Shown: positions 28,618-38,210 of the stretch, in pieces
Layout of the letters: each line of letters begins with the position of its first letter
Numbering within the stretch: position 1 is the first letter of the stretch
Source of the DNA: Aegicerativicinus sediminis
Lineage (GTDB): Bacteria > Bacteroidota > Bacteroidia > Flavobacteriales > Flavobacteriaceae
DNA: 64,000 nucleotides
Assembly (NCBI RefSeq): GCF_015476115.1
Contig: NZ_CP064295.1
Location: 2,350,001-2,414,000 of the forward strand
Direction: 5' to 3'
The notes under the pieces: generated by a model
The model's database searches: none
What the model was told of the DNA's origin: nothing
Seen by the model: the letters and a program-made list of their open reading frames with translations, nothing else
Translations under genes and position numbers: made by a program

Positions 28618-29217
28618 ATGCGAACTCTATTTCTTGGATTTTCATTTTTTCTTCTTGTTATCATAAATACCACCGCCCAATCTAAAGGTGATATTTCAAT
28701 TGCTCCTCAGCTAGGCATTAACCTAACCAATTATTTCTCTACAGATTATAGTTATGATTTGCGAGTGGCACCCTCTGTTGGTGTTATTGGAGATTATTTC
28801 TTTAGTAATCGATGGAGTTTAAGGTCAGGCTTGATTTATGACCAGATGGGAGCAAAGGATGATCTTGACTATACGGACAAACTCTCCTACTTATCATTAC
28901 CAGTTAATGCGAATTGGCATTTTGGAAGTAATCGTAAATGGTACCTCAATTTTGGTCCTTCCATTTCATTTCTATTAAACGCAAAATCAGAGTTTGAGGG
29001 AGAGGAAGATATTGATATAGGAAATTATATACCTGGAGTGGACGTAGGCTTGGCTTTCGGAATCGGCTATATATTTAATGTTAATAATAACACCCAGATT
29101 TTTATTGATTATCAAGGATATGCTGGTTTTATAGATTTAGATAAACTCAATTTACTTGACAATAGAATTACGAACTCCAAAAGTTCCTTTAATATTGGAG
29201 CAAGATTTTTTTTGTAA
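28618..29217 (+). CDS. Outer-membrane beta-barrel protein (porin-family/PorT-like)
   Basis: A 199-residue secreted protein with a signal peptide ending near NTTAQS. The rest alternates hydrophobic and polar residues in beta-strand style, beginning with ISIAPQLGINLTNYF and ending in SSFNIGARFFL with a C-terminal aromatic residue, as expected of a small eight-strand barrel of the outer-membrane beta-barrel family. Repeated strand starts such as WSLRSGLIYD and WYLNFGPSISF support this. No specific function can be given. An AT-rich leader of 200 bases precedes it. Confidence 0.82.
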   Translation: MRTLFLGFSFFLLVIINTTAQSKGDISIAPQLGINLTNYFSTDYSYDLRVAPSVGVIGDYFFSNRWSLRSGLIYDQMGAKDDLDYTDKLSYLSLPVNANWHFGSNRKWYLNFGPSISFLLNAKSEFEGEEDIDIGNYIPGVDVGLAFGIGYIFNVNNNTQIFIDYQGYAGFIDLDKLNLLDNRITNSKSSFNIGARFFL

Positions 29218-29329
29218 CTCAATAAATCTTCTTTTATATAATAAATGAACTGTAACTTTAAGATTGGTATAATCGTCTAGGAATTGCAATTAACCGAATT
29301 TTCATAAAATAAACTATAATCTTTAACTG

Positions 29330-29782
29330 ATGAAAACATTCTTTTCGCTGGCCTTATTTTTCCTGTTTTGTTTCGTGTGTACAGCTCAAACTTTTGAATA
29401 CAAAATTGTTACCGTTATAGAATCGATAGTTCCTAATGGACTGGGACGATCTCGAATGATTAGTTCTGAAGAGAACCGTGATTATAAGGAATATACATCC
29501 ACTCGTACTGAAGAGGAGGATGAGAGAAATAAATCGGATCGCGGGGACATACGAGTTAAAAATTTTGAAGAAACCAAATTGCTCAATTTTTTTAATTTGG
29601 GCGGAATACGATTTCAAAATATTGCAGCGAATGACGTTGTGGTTACCTCCAAGATTAATGATTTGGCAAAACAGGGCTGGGAGTTGACTTTCGTTAATAC
29701 TGGTGTTGAAAGTTATAGTGGAGACAGTGATAGTAATGGAATTTATGTCACCAGATATATTTTTAAAAGAGCCATTGAATAA
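29330..29782 (+). CDS. Secreted protein with a DUF4177-like fold (uncharacterised)
   Basis: A 150-residue exported protein with signal peptide MKTFFSLALFFLFCFVCTAQ. The mature start FEYKIVTVIES, and the end with LAKQGWELTFVNTG and YVTRYIFKR, resemble the two halves of DUF4177-type proteins. Between them lies a charged, low-complexity insert of about 40 residues (EENRDYKEYTS to EEDERNKSDRG). The assignment is by eye and tentative. No operon partner is evident; a terminator lies about 75 bases downstream. Confidence 0.72.
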   Translation: MKTFFSLALFFLFCFVCTAQTFEYKIVTVIESIVPNGLGRSRMISSEENRDYKEYTSTRTEEEDERNKSDRGDIRVKNFEETKLLNFFNLGGIRFQNIAANDVVVTSKINDLAKQGWELTFVNTGVESYSGDSDSNGIYVTRYIFKRAIE

Positions 29783-30129
29783 ATTTCCTCATCAATAGAA
29801 CTGGATAATTTTTTTTAATCATCAACAAGCGTTGAAGCTAAATTGTCTAAAATTCAAACGGTCTAAACAATTTAGACCGTTTTTTGTTATTATGTTGTAC
29901 CTATGAATTAAATGCATTAATTGTTTTAAAAAACTGTTTTTCCATTCTTCTTTATCATGTTTTGCTTCTTTTTCCATCATCTATTCTTCGACGAACAGCA
30001 CATTTTTAACCAAAATGCCTAATTTTTCTTACCATTCATCTAATACTCTATTAGATTCAATTGAGCTCTTAAACTAATTTGTAAATTTCACTAGGTAAAC
30101 AAAATTCCCTCAATTTTTAAAGTTTTATA
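29783..30129. other. Intergenic region of about 350 bases
   Basis: It holds the terminator at 29856-29885 and then an AT-rich stretch with no open frame or RNA fold that I can support. The promoter of the next gene is presumably in its right half. Confidence 0.6.
29856..29885 (+). terminator. Intrinsic terminator
   Basis: A 12-bp stem (AAACGGTCTAAA, 29856-29867, with 29871-29882, loop CAA) runs into a T tract, downstream of the DUF4177-like gene. Confidence 0.85.
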
Positions 30130-30984
30130 ATGTTGCTATACTATTGGCAAGTCACTTATTTTACTGATAGCAGTAAGATTATTCTTGGCGTTTTCTTCGG
30201 TTTGTTGATTGCGCTGATGATCTATATTGCTTTTAGAATTATTGAAATGAGTTATGTAATGCGTTATAAAAAACCATTTTATATTCATTTACCTATTTGG
30301 ATGCGTTCACTTTCCCATAATCAAAGAGCCATATTACATAACCAATTTGCATTTTATAGTAAATTATTACCACGTCAACAGCGTTATTTTGAGCACAGGG
30401 TGGCAGCGTTTATGAAGGACAAGCGTTTTGTGGGACGTGAAAGTTTATTGGTGACCGACGAAATGAAAGTTCTAATTTCAGCAACGGCAGTGATGTTAAC
30501 TTTTGGTTTTAGGGATTTCTATATCGGACTCATTGACCGAATTTTTATTTATCCCAACATATTCTATTCAGTTGGAAATGGTTCATTTCATAAAGGAGAA
30601 TTTAACCCTAAGTTACGGACATTGGTCCTCTCTTGGAAGCATTTTAGAAGAGGTTTCGAAATTGAAACTGATAAGGTAAATCTGGGGATTCACGAATTTG
30701 CACATGCAATACATTTAAATAGTATTAAGGAAAGAGACGTTAGTTCTACTATATTTTCTGACAGTTTTCAAGAATTGACTGATCTTCTTACTAAGGAGGA
30801 AGAATTGCGTAAAGAACTTGTGTCCTCTAACTATTTCCGGGATTACGCCTATACCAATCAATTTGAATTTTTAGCAGTGTTGATTGAATCCTTTATTGAG
30901 AAACCTAAAGAGTTTAAAGAACAATTTCCGCAAGTTTATAGCAAAACAAAACAAATGCTCAATTTTAATTTTGCTGGATATTAA
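30130..30984 (+). CDS. Membrane-anchored MtfA-like zinc peptidase (M90)
   Basis: A 284-residue protein of the MtfA/M90 zinc peptidase family. The metal motif HEFAH (His188, Glu189, His192) lies in NLGIHEFAHAIH, and a further Glu in the later EFLAVLIESF region could be the third ligand. The N-terminus carries a membrane helix (about residues 14-38, IILGVFFGLLIALMIY). Enterobacterial MtfA is soluble and titrates the Mlc repressor; no Mlc homologue is visible here, so that role should not be assumed. It stands alone between two gaps of about 350 bases. Confidence 0.88.
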   Translation: MLLYYWQVTYFTDSSKIILGVFFGLLIALMIYIAFRIIEMSYVMRYKKPFYIHLPIWMRSLSHNQRAILHNQFAFYSKLLPRQQRYFEHRVAAFMKDKRFVGRESLLVTDEMKVLISATAVMLTFGFRDFYIGLIDRIFIYPNIFYSVGNGSFHKGEFNPKLRTLVLSWKHFRRGFEIETDKVNLGIHEFAHAIHLNSIKERDVSSTIFSDSFQELTDLLTKEEELRKELVSSNYFRDYAYTNQFEFLAVLIESFIEKPKEFKEQFPQVYSKTKQMLNFNFAGY

Positions 30985-31341
30985 AAAACCCTTACTGATA
31001 TTTTCAATTCGGTATTGATCAAGTAAAGTTTTAATTAGCCGACTACCCTATATTTCTAATAATCTCACCGCCAGGTTAATTATTAGTTTGTACATTTTTC
31101 ATGAATATTTTCATTCCTGGTATTATCAGCATAGTTTATAAATTTCATGCATTCGACCCAATTGTATTGGATGCAGCAATGATATTTTCTTTCAATACTC
31201 CATAAAATGATCCCAGAAATTACGGCAATTATGTGCCACTTTTGAAAGAGGATTAAAAATGAAAACCACAGGGGTTAATTGACATAAGTCATATGAAATT
31301 GAATTTTATAAAATTATTTTTAAGAATAAAATGATTTCAAG
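30985..31341. other. Intergenic region of about 360 bases
   Basis: AT-rich sequence without a supportable open frame. The only notable element is a CRP/FNR-like half-site pair at 31279-31292, about 50 bases before the CBS gene. Confidence 0.55.
31279..31292 (+). promoter_or_regulatory. Possible CRP/FNR-family operator
   Basis: TTGA-CATAAG-TCAT matches seven of eight specified bases of the FNR-type pattern TTGA-N6-TCAA. Its core TGAC-ATAA-GTCA is a dyad. It lies 49 bases before the start of the CBS gene. A single site found by eye may be chance. Confidence 0.35.
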
Positions 31342-31770
31342 ATGCTACTCGACAAACCAATTACAGAAATAATGACTAAACATGTCATTACTCTCACTTT
31401 GAAAGATGATTTAGAAACGGCCGAAAATCTTTTTAAAAGAAATCGTATTAGGCATATTCCCGTTGTTAGTAATGGAATTATTGAAGGCATGTTGAGCAAA
31501 ACAGACCTATTAAGGATAAGTTTTGCAGATTCTATAAATGATGAGGACAAAGTGGAGTCCGTTGTTTATAATATGTTTGATATTTCTCAGGTAATGACAA
31601 AAAATCTTGAGACTATTACAACAAATACCACCATTCGTGAGGTGGCAGAAATACTTTCAAGAAGGGAATATCATGCTTTACCTGTCATGGAATACGGTAG
31701 ATTGGTTGGTATCGTTACAAGTACTGATTTAATAAAGTATATGCTTTACGCAGATAAAGTTAACTCATAG
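31342..31770 (+). CDS. CBS-domain-pair protein
   Basis: A 142-residue protein made of two CBS domains (about residues 5-60 and 80-138) and nothing else. The first starts ITEIMTKHVITL and contains RHIPVVSNGIIEGMLSKTDL; the second starts ISQVMTKNLETI and contains HALPVMEYGRLVGIVTSTDL. CBS pairs bind adenosine nucleotides and usually regulate a partner, which is not identifiable here. The stop overlaps the convergent rpe stop by six bases. A possible FNR-type site lies upstream. Confidence 0.92.
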   Translation: MLLDKPITEIMTKHVITLTLKDDLETAENLFKRNRIRHIPVVSNGIIEGMLSKTDLLRISFADSINDEDKVESVVYNMFDISQVMTKNLETITTNTTIREVAEILSRREYHALPVMEYGRLVGIVTSTDLIKYMLYADKVNS

Positions 31771-32427
31771 TTGAGTCTCCTTCTTTAATTTCCTTACAGT
31801 TTCAAAGGGGTTTTGGGAATTGAATACAAAACTACCGGCTACTAGTATGTCTGCCCCAGCTTCAATTAATGATTTCGCATTTTTAATTGTTACTCCTCCA
31901 TCAATTTCAATTTTGGTATTGGCATTTTCTTTTTCGATTAAATCCTTTAAATCCTTTACTTTTTGAAATGTACGATCTATAAAGGTCTGCCCACCGAAAC
32001 CTGGATTTACACTCATTATGCAGACTACATCAATATCGTTTATTACATCTTCCAATAAGCTGATTGGGGTGTGTGGATTTAACGCAACTCCCGCTGACAT
32101 TCCTTCTGATTTTATCGCTTGAATGGTTCTATGCAAGTGCGGGCAAGCTTCGTAATGTACAGTTAAGTTGTGAACTCCCAAGTCGGCAAAGGTTTTTATA
32201 AACCTGTCGGGATCAACAATCATTAAATGTGTGTCTAAGGGCTTCGTAGCATATTTAGCGATGGCTTTTATTACGGGCATGCCAAAGGATATGTTGGGAA
32301 CGAAGACGCCGTCCATCACATCTAAATGAAACCAATCGGCTTCACTTTTATTTACCATTTCAATATCTGGTAGCAGATTGGCAAAATTGGCAGCTAATAG
32401 GGAAGGGGCGATGAGTTTGTCGGACAT
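31765..32427 (-). CDS. rpe: Ribulose-phosphate 3-epimerase
   Basis: Rpe interconverts ribulose 5-phosphate and xylulose 5-phosphate in the pentose phosphate pathway. The 220-residue TIM-barrel protein shows HLDVMDGVFVPN, THLMIVDP, the signature MSVNPGFGGQTFI, and EIDGGV near the phosphate-binding end. Length and all catalytic motifs are standard. The gene lies about 140 bases downstream of rpoD on the same strand, but a strong terminator between them suggests it has its own promoter. Confidence 0.97.
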   Translation of the reverse strand: MSDKLIAPSLLAANFANLLPDIEMVNKSEADWFHLDVMDGVFVPNISFGMPVIKAIAKYATKPLDTHLMIVDPDRFIKTFADLGVHNLTVHYEACPHLHRTIQAIKSEGMSAGVALNPHTPISLLEDVINDIDVVCIMSVNPGFGGQTFIDRTFQKVKDLKDLIEKENANTKIEIDGGVTIKNAKSLIEAGADILVAGSFVFNSQNPFETVRKLKKETQL

Positions 32428-32460
32428 TTTTTTTAGTCTTAAATATGGCGCAAAAGTAAC

Positions 32461-32495
32461 AAAAAAATGAACCCCCGGTAATCAGCCGGGGGTTC
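32461..32495 (-). terminator. Intrinsic terminator after rpoD
   Basis: A GC-rich 10-bp stem (GAACCCCCGG, 32469-32478, with 32486-32495, loop of 7) is followed on the minus strand by a run of seven T. Confidence 0.88.
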
Positions 32496-32571
32496 TTTCA
32501 TCAATCAAAAAACGAACAGTTATGTTTGTAACTGTCAGTAGCCGTAATTTAGTCGTAATTTTTGAAAATTA

Positions 32572-33435
32572 CTAACCTAAATAAGTTTTTAATATTTTAC
32601 TTCTAGAAGTATGCTTTAATCTTCTAATTGCTTTTTCTTTAATTTGTCTTACACGTTCCCTTGTTAAATCAAAGGTTTCGCCAATTTCTTCTAATGTCAT
32701 TGGGTGTTGATTACCCAATCCAAAATACAATCTGATTACGTCGGCTTCCCTAGGTGTAAGTGTTTCAAGAGCTCTTTCAATCTCAGTTCTTAAAGATTCA
32801 TGTAAGAGGTCTTTATCTGGGTTAGGAGACTCACCACTCCGCAAAACATCATAAAGGTTGGAATCTTCACCCTCAACCAAAGGTGCATCCATTGATACAT
32901 GACGACCAGAATTCTTCATGGATTCTTTGACATCATTGATTGTCATATCCAATTCCTTGGCAATTTCCTCCGCAGATGGCGGACGTTCGTGGCTTTGTTC
33001 TAAGAAAGCGTAGGTTTTATTAATCTTATTTATAGAACCAATTTTGTTCAATGGTAGTCGTACAATCCTAGATTGTTCAGCTAATGCTTGTAAAATAGAT
33101 TGACGGATCCACCAAACCGCATAAGAAATAAACTTGAAACCTCTCGTTTCATCAAAACGCTGCGCAGCTTTAATTAATCCTAAATTACCTTCGTTGATTA
33201 AATCTGGAAGCGTTAAACCTTGGTTTTGATATTGCTTTGCTACGGAAACAACAAAACGAAGATTCGCTTTGGTCAATTTTTCTAAGGCTATTTGATCGCC
33301 AGCCTTAATTCTTTGTGCCAATTCTACTTCTTCGTCTGCAGTAATTAGGTCCACTTTGCCAATTTCTTGTAGATATTTATCTAAAGAGGCGGTTTCCCTA
33401 TTTGTAACCTGTTTGGTTATTTTAAGTTGTCTCAT
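32572..33435 (-). CDS. rpoD: Primary RNA polymerase sigma factor RpoD (short Bacteroidota type)
   Basis: A 287-residue group 1 sigma factor. It lacks region 1.1 and the long non-conserved region of proteobacterial sigma-70, as is normal in Bacteroidota. Region 1.2 starts at [18 protein letters not shown]. Region 2 contains [20 protein letters not shown] and [13 protein letters not shown] (promoter melting and -10 contacts). Region 3 follows, and region 4.2 ends the protein with [20 protein letters not shown]. The phylum's primary sigma recognises TTTG/TANNTTTG-type promoters. A terminator follows at 32461-32495. Confidence 0.97.
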   Translation of the reverse strand: MRQLKITKQVTNRETASLDKYLQEIGKVDLITADEEVELAQRIKAGDQIALEKLTKANLRFVVSVAKQYQNQGLTLPDLINEGNLGLIKAAQRFDETRGFKFISYAVWWIRQSILQALAEQSRIVRLPLNKIGSINKINKTYAFLEQSHERPPSAEEIAKELDMTINDVKESMKNSGRHVSMDAPLVEGEDSNLYDVLRSGESPNPDKDLLHESLRTEIERALETLTPREADVIRLYFGLGNQHPMTLEEIGETFDLTRERVRQIKEKAIRRLKHTSRSKILKTYLG

Positions 33436-33522
33436 TTAATTTTCCTGAGTTATCGGGTGAATGTTGTTGCTTTTAGTTATACGTAACAAAGTCTCATAAT
33501 GTTACAAAAAGCAAAAGGAAAT

Positions 33523-33897
33523 TTAAATTTTTATTAGATTTTTATTTGTGAGATTAATTGCGTCCAACATTTCATTGGTGAACTTATAATGGCCACGCGT
33601 TGTAATAAGTCTAAACCTATGAGATTTTAAGTTGCTCAAAGTGTTTAAAAATAACCATTTAGATTTCAATAAATTGGGCTTGGTAGATTTCAAACTAATA
33701 TCAAAAATATGCTTTCTGCCCTCTTTTTCTGCAACAATGTCTGGTGTAACACTAATGTCGCTTCCTTTTTTGGCGTAAGATTTTGGGGATTCATAACCGT
33801 CTAAATCAGCTTTAATATTCTCAAAGCCTCGTTGCTTAAGATACTCTACTGAGTCACTTAAAAATTCTGTATATTTTTCTTTGTCCGTATAAATCAT
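33523..33897 (-). CDS. Conserved hypothetical protein, possible restriction-endonuclease-like fold
   Basis: A 124-residue cytoplasmic protein with no signal peptide. The central part reads DISVTPDIVAEKEGRKHIFD and then ISLKS, in which a PD, a strand and a hydrophobic-D-x-x-x-K element recall the PD-(D/E)XK nuclease core, but the second acidic residue of that motif is not in the usual place. I do not recognise a named family. ATG at 33897 is preferred over TTG at 33906. It precedes rpoD by about 90 bases on the same strand and is divergent from the HTCS regulator gene. Confidence 0.7.
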   Translation of the reverse strand: MIYTDKEKYTEFLSDSVEYLKQRGFENIKADLDGYESPKSYAKKGSDISVTPDIVAEKEGRKHIFDISLKSTKPNLLKSKWLFLNTLSNLKSHRFRLITTRGHYKFTNEMLDAINLTNKNLIKI

Positions 33898-34029
33898 AAC
33901 TATCAATGTAAAAATAATCTACATAAATCCAAATTATCAGCTGAGTTTAACATCAGATTTAAGGTAATTTCCCTAAAACCAAAATAATATGTTAATTTTA
34001 AAATACTAACAACCTTAATTATAAATACG

Positions 34030-37000
34030 ATGGCACCTCCTGAATTTTATAGGAGTTTGATTTATTGTGTTAAGGCAAAAGCTGTAATTTTTGCTGCTAT
34101 TGTATTTTGTATAGGTGAGGTTTCCTCCCAATCGAATTCTCCATTTATCAAACAATTTACTATAGAAAATGGATTGCCTCAATCTTCTATAAATGATTTA
34201 GTTCAAGATGAAAATGGTTTTGTTTGGTTAGCTACGGCAAAAGGACTGAGCAGGTTTGATGGCAAAAATTTTAAAAATTATTTTAGTCGTGTAGGTGATT
34301 CCCTATCTCTTTCGAACAATTATATTAATGTTTTAGAATTCGATTATCAAGGTAGCATTTGGGTAGGTACGAATGGTGGAGGGATTAACGTATTTAATTC
34401 TAAATCTGGAACTTTTCATCGAGTTCAACTCACATCATTCAAAACAGAATTAATAATTAACTCCATCCAATCTTACGGAGATTTTATGTATTTATCTTCA
34501 CCACAATATGGGATTTTTAAGGTTAATGCTACTGATTTAACTTTAGTTGATTCTTACCCAATCCAAGATGTAACCTCTTTATTCGTCGAGAAAAGTACAG
34601 GTGTATTGTGGATAGGGCAATTAAATGGAAATGTTTTAACTACATCTTTGGAGACGGCATTTCGTCCCACCTTAATAGTCTCGCTTACAGGAAACATACA
34701 ATCTTTTTATGTGTCGGGTAACTTTATTTTTATAGGTAGTTACGATGGTCTATATGTTTATGATTTTGTCAGTGGCCAGTCCCAATTGTTGGAATTAGAG
34801 GAATCTAATGCGTTTTCAACCAGGCATGTTGTTGATTTTATTGAACAGGATGAAAATTCAATTTGGGTAGCTACGGGAAGAGGTCTTTATTTACTCTCAA
34901 CATCGACCTTAAAAAGTTTGAAAACAATTGAATATGGTGATGATTCCAAGAAGTCTTTAACCAACAATACCGTCACTTCCTTACTAAATATTCAAGATAA
35001 TAAATTGTTAGTTGGTACTGCCGGTGGTCTTAATTTGGTTGATTTTTCGCCTCTTTATTTTCAAAATATTTCAAAAGATAAAAGAGGAGAACACCTTCTT
35101 AATGACAATGTAGTTTTCTCCATTCACAAATCTGGTAATGATTTATTGGTTGGCACCTCAGATGGAGGTTTAAATTTTATTAGAAATGGTGAGGTTTACC
35201 AGTATTTAGATGATACAAATTCTCCGAATAGTTTTGTTGGTTCTGTAGTTAGGGAAATTTGTGAGGATACAATAAATAATAGATTTTGGTTTGCAACGAC
35301 CCGAGGACTAAGTATGTGTAATTCTAAAAACTTTAATCCTAAATCGCCAACCTTTAAAGAATTTAAAAACGATCCTAACGATACAAATACCATTACAACA
35401 GATTTTCTTAAAGGTTTAGCCTTGGATAATCAACAAAATATATGGGGAGCAGCGTACCAATATGGTATTTTTAGATTAGAATATACCGAAGATAGTAGTT
35501 ATGTTGTAACAAGATTTTTAAATGAGGAAGAAAATACTAACTCATTAATTAATGATGTGTCCCAATGTATTAGGGTTGATAAGCAAAATAGAATTTGGAT
35601 TGGAACTGGTGGAGGAGTGAGCATTTTAGAATTTGAAGGTTCAGATTATTCAAATCCACAATTCACCCATTTTACTTCAGACAGTTTAAGAAATCCTAAA
35701 AGTTATTTAACCCATAATTCTGTTTATGATATCACTTTTGTGGATGATAAGGTATGGCTGGGTACCGCCAATGGTTTGAATAGGATAAATCCTGATGGAA
35801 CTGTTGACCGCTGGTATTCGCAAGATGGCTTTGAGGATAGCTTCGTTTACACCGTGCAAAATGATGATACCGGCAATCTTTGGCTTGGTACTAATGATGG
35901 CTTGGTGCGATTTAATCCCATCGATCAAATCTTTACCAGATATACAGAGCAAGATCAAATTCAGAGCAAAGAATTTAATATACATGCAAGGTTCAAGGGT
36001 GAAGATGGAGTTGTTTATATGGGTGGCATGGGTGGCGTTACCTATTTCGATCCAAACAGGATAGAGAAAATTGACGAACCCCAACGACTTTACTTTTCAA
36101 AATTAGAGATTAAGGATAAGCAGGTTGAACCTTATTTGAATGATCAAGCTATTTTAAAACAGGATATTCTCGCAGTTGATAACTTGAGAATTGCACGTAA
36201 TCATTTTCCTTTTTATTTAACTTTTTCTAGTATTGATTATGGATTTGAACGAGAAATCCAATATGCTTATAAGTTATTGCCTATAGATACTGATTGGAAT
36301 TTGTTGGAAGACAATAAAATCCAGTTTTTAAATTTACCATGGGGTACTCATACACTTTTGGTAAATGGTTTTAGCAGAGGTAAGGAATGGAATGCGGAAC
36401 CCCTTAAAATTACATTGACAATTACTCCTCCTTGGTGGTTGAGTTCTTACATGCTTTTCGTTTACGCAATTTTAATTCTGGCATTAGGGTATTGGTTTTA
36501 TCGGTTTACAGTATCGCGCAAACTTGCGCGGGCGGAGAGTTTGCGACTCAAAGAAATTCAGGTTTTGAGAAGTGGCCTTTATACAAATATTACCCATGAA
36601 TTTAGAACTCCTTTGACGGTTATTTTGGGTATGGCAGACCAACTTAGATTGCAACATCCCAACTCTACCCAACTACTCAAGCCCATCCGACTTATTGAAA
36701 GGAACGGGAAACGGATGTTGTCATTAATAAACAATTTGTTAGATCTCTCTAAGATAGAAGAAGGAAATGTAAGGCTCATTTTAATTCAAAGTGATATTGT
36801 CCCATTTATAAAGTATTTGGCGGAAAGTTTTCAAACATTAGCTGAGCAAAAGGATATACAGCTCATGCTGTATACAGAATTAGAGCATTTAGATATGGAT
36901 TATGATGAGGAGGTTATTCAAATTGTAATTTCCAATTTAGTTTCCAATGCGCTAAAATTCACGCCCAAATTTGGAAAAATAGTCATGAAAATTTCCAAAG

Positions 37001-38097
37001 GCAAACTGGAAGATAGGAATGCCATCGTTATAAGAGTAAGAGATGACGGTATGGGTATTGCTCCTGATGATTTAGATAAAATCTTCAATAGATTTTATCA
37101 GGTAGAAACAAGCATTTCTAAAAGTGGAGTAGGTACTGGGATTGGCTTGGCTCTGGTTAAGCAATTGGTTTATTTGCTAAAAGGTGAAATAAGTGTGCAT
37201 AGTGAGTTGGGAGCTGGTAGTGAGTTTGTTGTTAAATTTCCTATTTACAATCAAGCTCCAATTAAAACCGCAGATTATGGTAATGGTTTAAGGCAAATAG
37301 GTTCATCTTTAATTGAGGAAGAATTGAAAGAGTTGGTAGCAAATGAGGATGCCCCACACATTTTAATCATTGAAGATAATGAAGATGTTGCTTATTATAT
37401 AAAGGCTTGTCTCGAAGATTACAAGATAACACATGCACTTTCCGGAAAAGAAGGATTAAAATTGGCTGAAGTGGATATTCCTGATATTGTTATTTGCGAT
37501 TTAATGATGCCAGAAATGGATGGGTTTGAGGTATGTACTCAATTAAAGTCTAATGACAAAACTGACCACATCCCTTTAATTATGTTAACGGCAAAAGATA
37601 CGGATGAGGATAAATTGAAAGGTTTAGCGATAGGTATTGATGCCTATTTAACCAAACCTTTTAACAAGGAAGAATTACTTACCCGAATAGACAGTTTGAT
37701 TCTGCAAAAGAAGAAGCTTCAGGAAAAATACAAGCAAAGCATTTTACCTATGCCCAATGCTGAAATGCCTGAAATAAAAACTCCGAAGTTTCTTAAGAAA
37801 ATTGACAAAATAATACATGATTGCATAAATAATCCAGATCTTAATGCAGAGTTCCTTTCTCAAAAAATAGGTATGAGCGAATCTCAGATTTATAGAAAAT
37901 TAAAAGCATTAACAGATAAATCTACCGCCATTTATATTCGTCAAGTAAGGTTGCATAAAGCCTATGAAATGTTAAAGTCAGGGGATAGGGGTGTGGCAGA
38001 AATCGCGTATGATACTGGTTTTAAGGATCCATCATGGTTTAGTAGGTCTTTTAAGGAAGAATTTGGTTGTGCTCCAAGTTCATTTTTGCAAAAATAG
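34030..38097 (+). CDS. Hybrid two-component sensor kinase/response regulator (HTCS) with AraC output
   Basis: A 1355-residue one-protein signalling system. After a signal peptide/anchor near residues 15-35 comes a periplasmic two-propeller sensor (about 40-700) built of repeats such as NDLVQDENGFVWLATAKGL and SIWVGTNGGGINVF. A Y_Y_Y domain (about 720-790) and a membrane helix (about 797-817) follow. The kinase has His856 in ITHEFRTPL and an ATPase domain ending in GTGIGLALVKQL. The receiver has Asp1157 in VICDLMMPEMDGFE. The C-terminal AraC-type HTH (about 1255-1355) ends in the GFKDPSWFSRSFKEEFG signature. All phospho-relay residues are present. HTCS proteins usually sense glycan fragments beside SusC/SusD genes, but none are adjacent here. 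Confidence 0.96.
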   Translation: MAPPEFYRSLIYCVKAKAVIFAAIVFCIGEVSSQSNSPFIKQFTIENGLPQSSINDLVQDENGFVWLATAKGLSRFDGKNFKNYFSRVGDSLSLSNNYINVLEFDYQGSIWVGTNGGGINVFNSKSGTFHRVQLTSFKTELIINSIQSYGDFMYLSSPQYGIFKVNATDLTLVDSYPIQDVTSLFVEKSTGVLWIGQLNGNVLTTSLETAFRPTLIVSLTGNIQSFYVSGNFIFIGSYDGLYVYDFVSGQSQLLELEESNAFSTRHVVDFIEQDENSIWVATGRGLYLLSTSTLKSLKTIEYGDDSKKSLTNNTVTSLLNIQDNKLLVGTAGGLNLVDFSPLYFQNISKDKRGEHLLNDNVVFSIHKSGNDLLVGTSDGGLNFIRNGEVYQYLDDTNSPNSFVGSVVREICEDTINNRFWFATTRGLSMCNSKNFNPKSPTFKEFKNDPNDTNTITTDFLKGLALDNQQNIWGAAYQYGIFRLEYTEDSSYVVTRFLNEEENTNSLINDVSQCIRVDKQNRIWIGTGGGVSILEFEGSDYSNPQFTHFTSDSLRNPKSYLTHNSVYDITFVDDKVWLGTANGLNRINPDGTVDRWYSQDGFEDSFVYTVQNDDTGNLWLGTNDGLVRFNPIDQIFTRYTEQDQIQSKEFNIHARFKGEDGVVYMGGMGGVTYFDPNRIEKIDEPQRLYFSKLEIKDKQVEPYLNDQAILKQDILAVDNLRIARNHFPFYLTFSSIDYGFEREIQYAYKLLPIDTDWNLLEDNKIQFLNLPWGTHTLLVNGFSRGKEWNAEPLKITLTITPPWWLSSYMLFVYAILILALGYWFYRFTVSRKLARAESLRLKEIQVLRSGLYTNITHEFRTPLTVILGMADQLRLQHPNSTQLLKPIRLIERNGKRMLSLINNLLDLSKIEEGNVRLILIQSDIVPFIKYLAESFQTLAEQKDIQLMLYTELEHLDMDYDEEVIQIVISNLVSNALKFTPKFGKIVMKISKGKLEDRNAIVIRVRDDGMGIAPDDLDKIFNRFYQVETSISKSGVGTGIGLALVKQLVYLLKGEISVHSELGAGSEFVVKFPIYNQAPIKTADYGNGLRQIGSSLIEEELKELVANEDAPHILIIEDNEDVAYYIKACLEDYKITHALSGKEGLKLAEVDIPDIVICDLMMPEMDGFEVCTQLKSNDKTDHIPLIMLTAKDTDEDKLKGLAIGIDAYLTKPFNKEELLTRIDSLILQKKKLQEKYKQSILPMPNAEMPEIKTPKFLKKIDKIIHDCINNPDLNAEFLSQKIGMSESQIYRKLKALTDKSTAIYIRQVRLHKAYEMLKSGDRGVAEIAYDTGFKDPSWFSRSFKEEFGCAPSSFLQK

Positions 38098-38210
38098 GTC
38101 AAGGGTTTGCATAAATAGTGAATTCATTATTTATACATAACAGCTAGTTTTAGTTCCTTCCTAAAGCTCTGATTAGCATTTCAATCATTTATCAACCATT
38201 TTTTGCGATT

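Noticed and set aside
32435-33520. Flavobacterial -33/-7 promoters (TTTG / TANNTTTG) around rpoD and other genes
   Set aside because: Only partial matches were found by eye in AT-rich gaps; none good enough to report as a feature.
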